From Acholeplasmataceae bacterium UBA6235 (GTDB taxonomy: Bacteria > Bacillota_I > Bacilli_A > Acholeplasmatales > UBA5453), in assembly GCA_002441525.1 (NCBI GenBank), contig DJWH01000100.1:1-6610 (forward strand): 6,610 bases of DNA, written 5' to 3'. This document shows positions 5,960 through 6,610 of this stretch, piece by piece. The position numbers were made by a program, and so were the translations under genes. The stretch's first letter is position 1, and each line of letters opens with the position of its first letter. A model generated the notes under the pieces. That model made no database searches. It was not told where the DNA came from and saw only the letters and a program-made list of their open reading frames with translations.

Positions 5960-6610
5960 ATGAAAAAAATCATAAAAATATCGATGACGGTATTCACAGT
6001 ATTTTTCTTTCTAGCATCCGTCCTTTTGTTGTTATTAGGGACACTTTCTTTACAGGAAAATCGTTACTTAAAGGTCTTTAATCATACCTATTCGGTGGTT
6101 GGATCAGGTTCGATGGAACCCACCATTATGACCGGTGAATTCATCATCATTCGATATGAATCCTATGATAAGATTTACCAATCTGTATTAGATGGGGAAA
6201 CACCGATTATCGCATTTCGAACCGATAAAAACATTGTCCATAGAGCCATTGAAGCGACCCCGGATGGACTGATTACTAAAGGTGATAATAACCCAGCAGC
6301 GGATGATGGTTTCGTGACTGAAGAGAACTTTATTGGGGTAGTGGTGTCACACTTCATGTTATTCGATATCGGTAATATTACACTCAACTATAGACACATC
6401 GTATTCCTGGTCATCATTGTGCTCTTGTTATTCATTTTAGTACACGAATTGATCAACTTCTTAAAGATGGTTCGTGAAACCCAAGAAGCGAAAATGCTAG
6501 AGAAACATGAAATTGAAAAAGAGGCTTGGATTAAAGCTGAAAAGGAACGTTTAAGGATTGAGTTAGAAAATGAAATGAAATCGCGTAGAGACGCTAACAA
6601 AGACAAAAAT
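5960..6610 (+). CDS. Second SipW-like signal peptidase I with charged helical tail (3' truncated)
   Basis: The frame runs from ATG 5960 to the window edge without a stop (217 residues visible). Transmembrane helix 1 spans about 9-29. The catalytic serine is S51 in GSGSMEPT. H94 in IVHRA replaces the lysine of P-type enzymes. D109 in TKGDNN is the catalytic acid, with D115/D116 nearby as in eukaryotic Sec11. Helix 2 lies at about 147-164, followed by a charged helical tail from about 173 to the edge. This copy is closer to the family consensus than the peptidase at 1605 and should be an active Ser-His-Asp enzyme. Its tail aligns without gaps to that of the first peptidase, 16 of 31 residues identical (178-208 here, 201-231 there). 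It is the fourth gene of the run. Its position suggests either a second substrate class or a peptidase serving a surface protein encoded downstream, outside the window. Only the end of the tail appears to be missing. Confidence 0.88.
   Translation, partial: MKKIIKISMTVFTVFFFLASVLLLLLGTLSLQENRYLKVFNHTYSVVGSGSMEPTIMTGEFIIIRYESYDKIYQSVLDGETPIIAFRTDKNIVHRAIEATPDGLITKGDNNPAADDGFVTEENFIGVVVSHFMLFDIGNITLNYRHIVFLVIIVLLLFILVHELINFLKMVRETQEAKMLEKHEIEKEAWIKAEKERLRIELENEMKSRRDANKDKN

Noticed and set aside
1..6610. CRISPR arrays, tRNA or rRNA genes, insertion sequences
   Set aside because: No spaced direct repeats, no cloverleaf or rRNA sequence, and no transposase or terminal inverted repeats were seen.

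Overview
The window is AT-rich, gene-dense bacterial DNA with every recognisable gene on the + strand. All tryptophans in the genes are TGG, all five visible stops are TAA or TAG, and Shine-Dalgarno sites are strong. This fits a low-GC Firmicute or a mollicute that uses the standard code; an Acholeplasma/Izemoplasma-type organism is my best guess, from protein style only.

Layout. (1) 3-425: the 3' end of a gene for a surface-type protein, cut by the window start. (2) 503-1450: a complete secreted protein with a SipW-type signal peptide (TasA/camelysin style). Its C-terminal motif, WIEGxDADxFDAI, is shared with gene 1. (3) 1467-1502: a strong intrinsic terminator closes this unit, and a new promoter follows at about 1530-1565. 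(4) 1605-5940 and onward: a tight run of four genes with gaps of 28, 12 and 19 bases. In order they encode an ER/archaeal-type (SipW-like, Ser-His-Asp) signal peptidase, a membrane-anchored McrB-like AAA+ ATPase, a DUF2357 (McrC N-terminal-like) protein with a very long coiled coil, and a second SipW-like signal peptidase that runs off the 3' edge (5960-6610).

Reading. SipW-type peptidases process TasA/camelysin-like proteins that form surface fibres, so genes 1 and 2 are the likely substrates and the two peptidases their processing enzymes. The unusual part is the AAA+/DUF2357 pair between the peptidases. It looks like the McrB/McrC motor pair, but the DNA-binding domain is replaced by a membrane anchor and the nuclease by a coiled coil. 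Both peptidases carry the same kind of C-terminal charged helical tail (16 of 31 residues identical without gaps), which is unexpected for signal peptidases. My inference is a membrane-associated, nucleotide-driven complex that organises maturation or assembly of a surface layer or fibre. A defence role derived from McrBC is the main alternative. Neither is shown by sequence alone.
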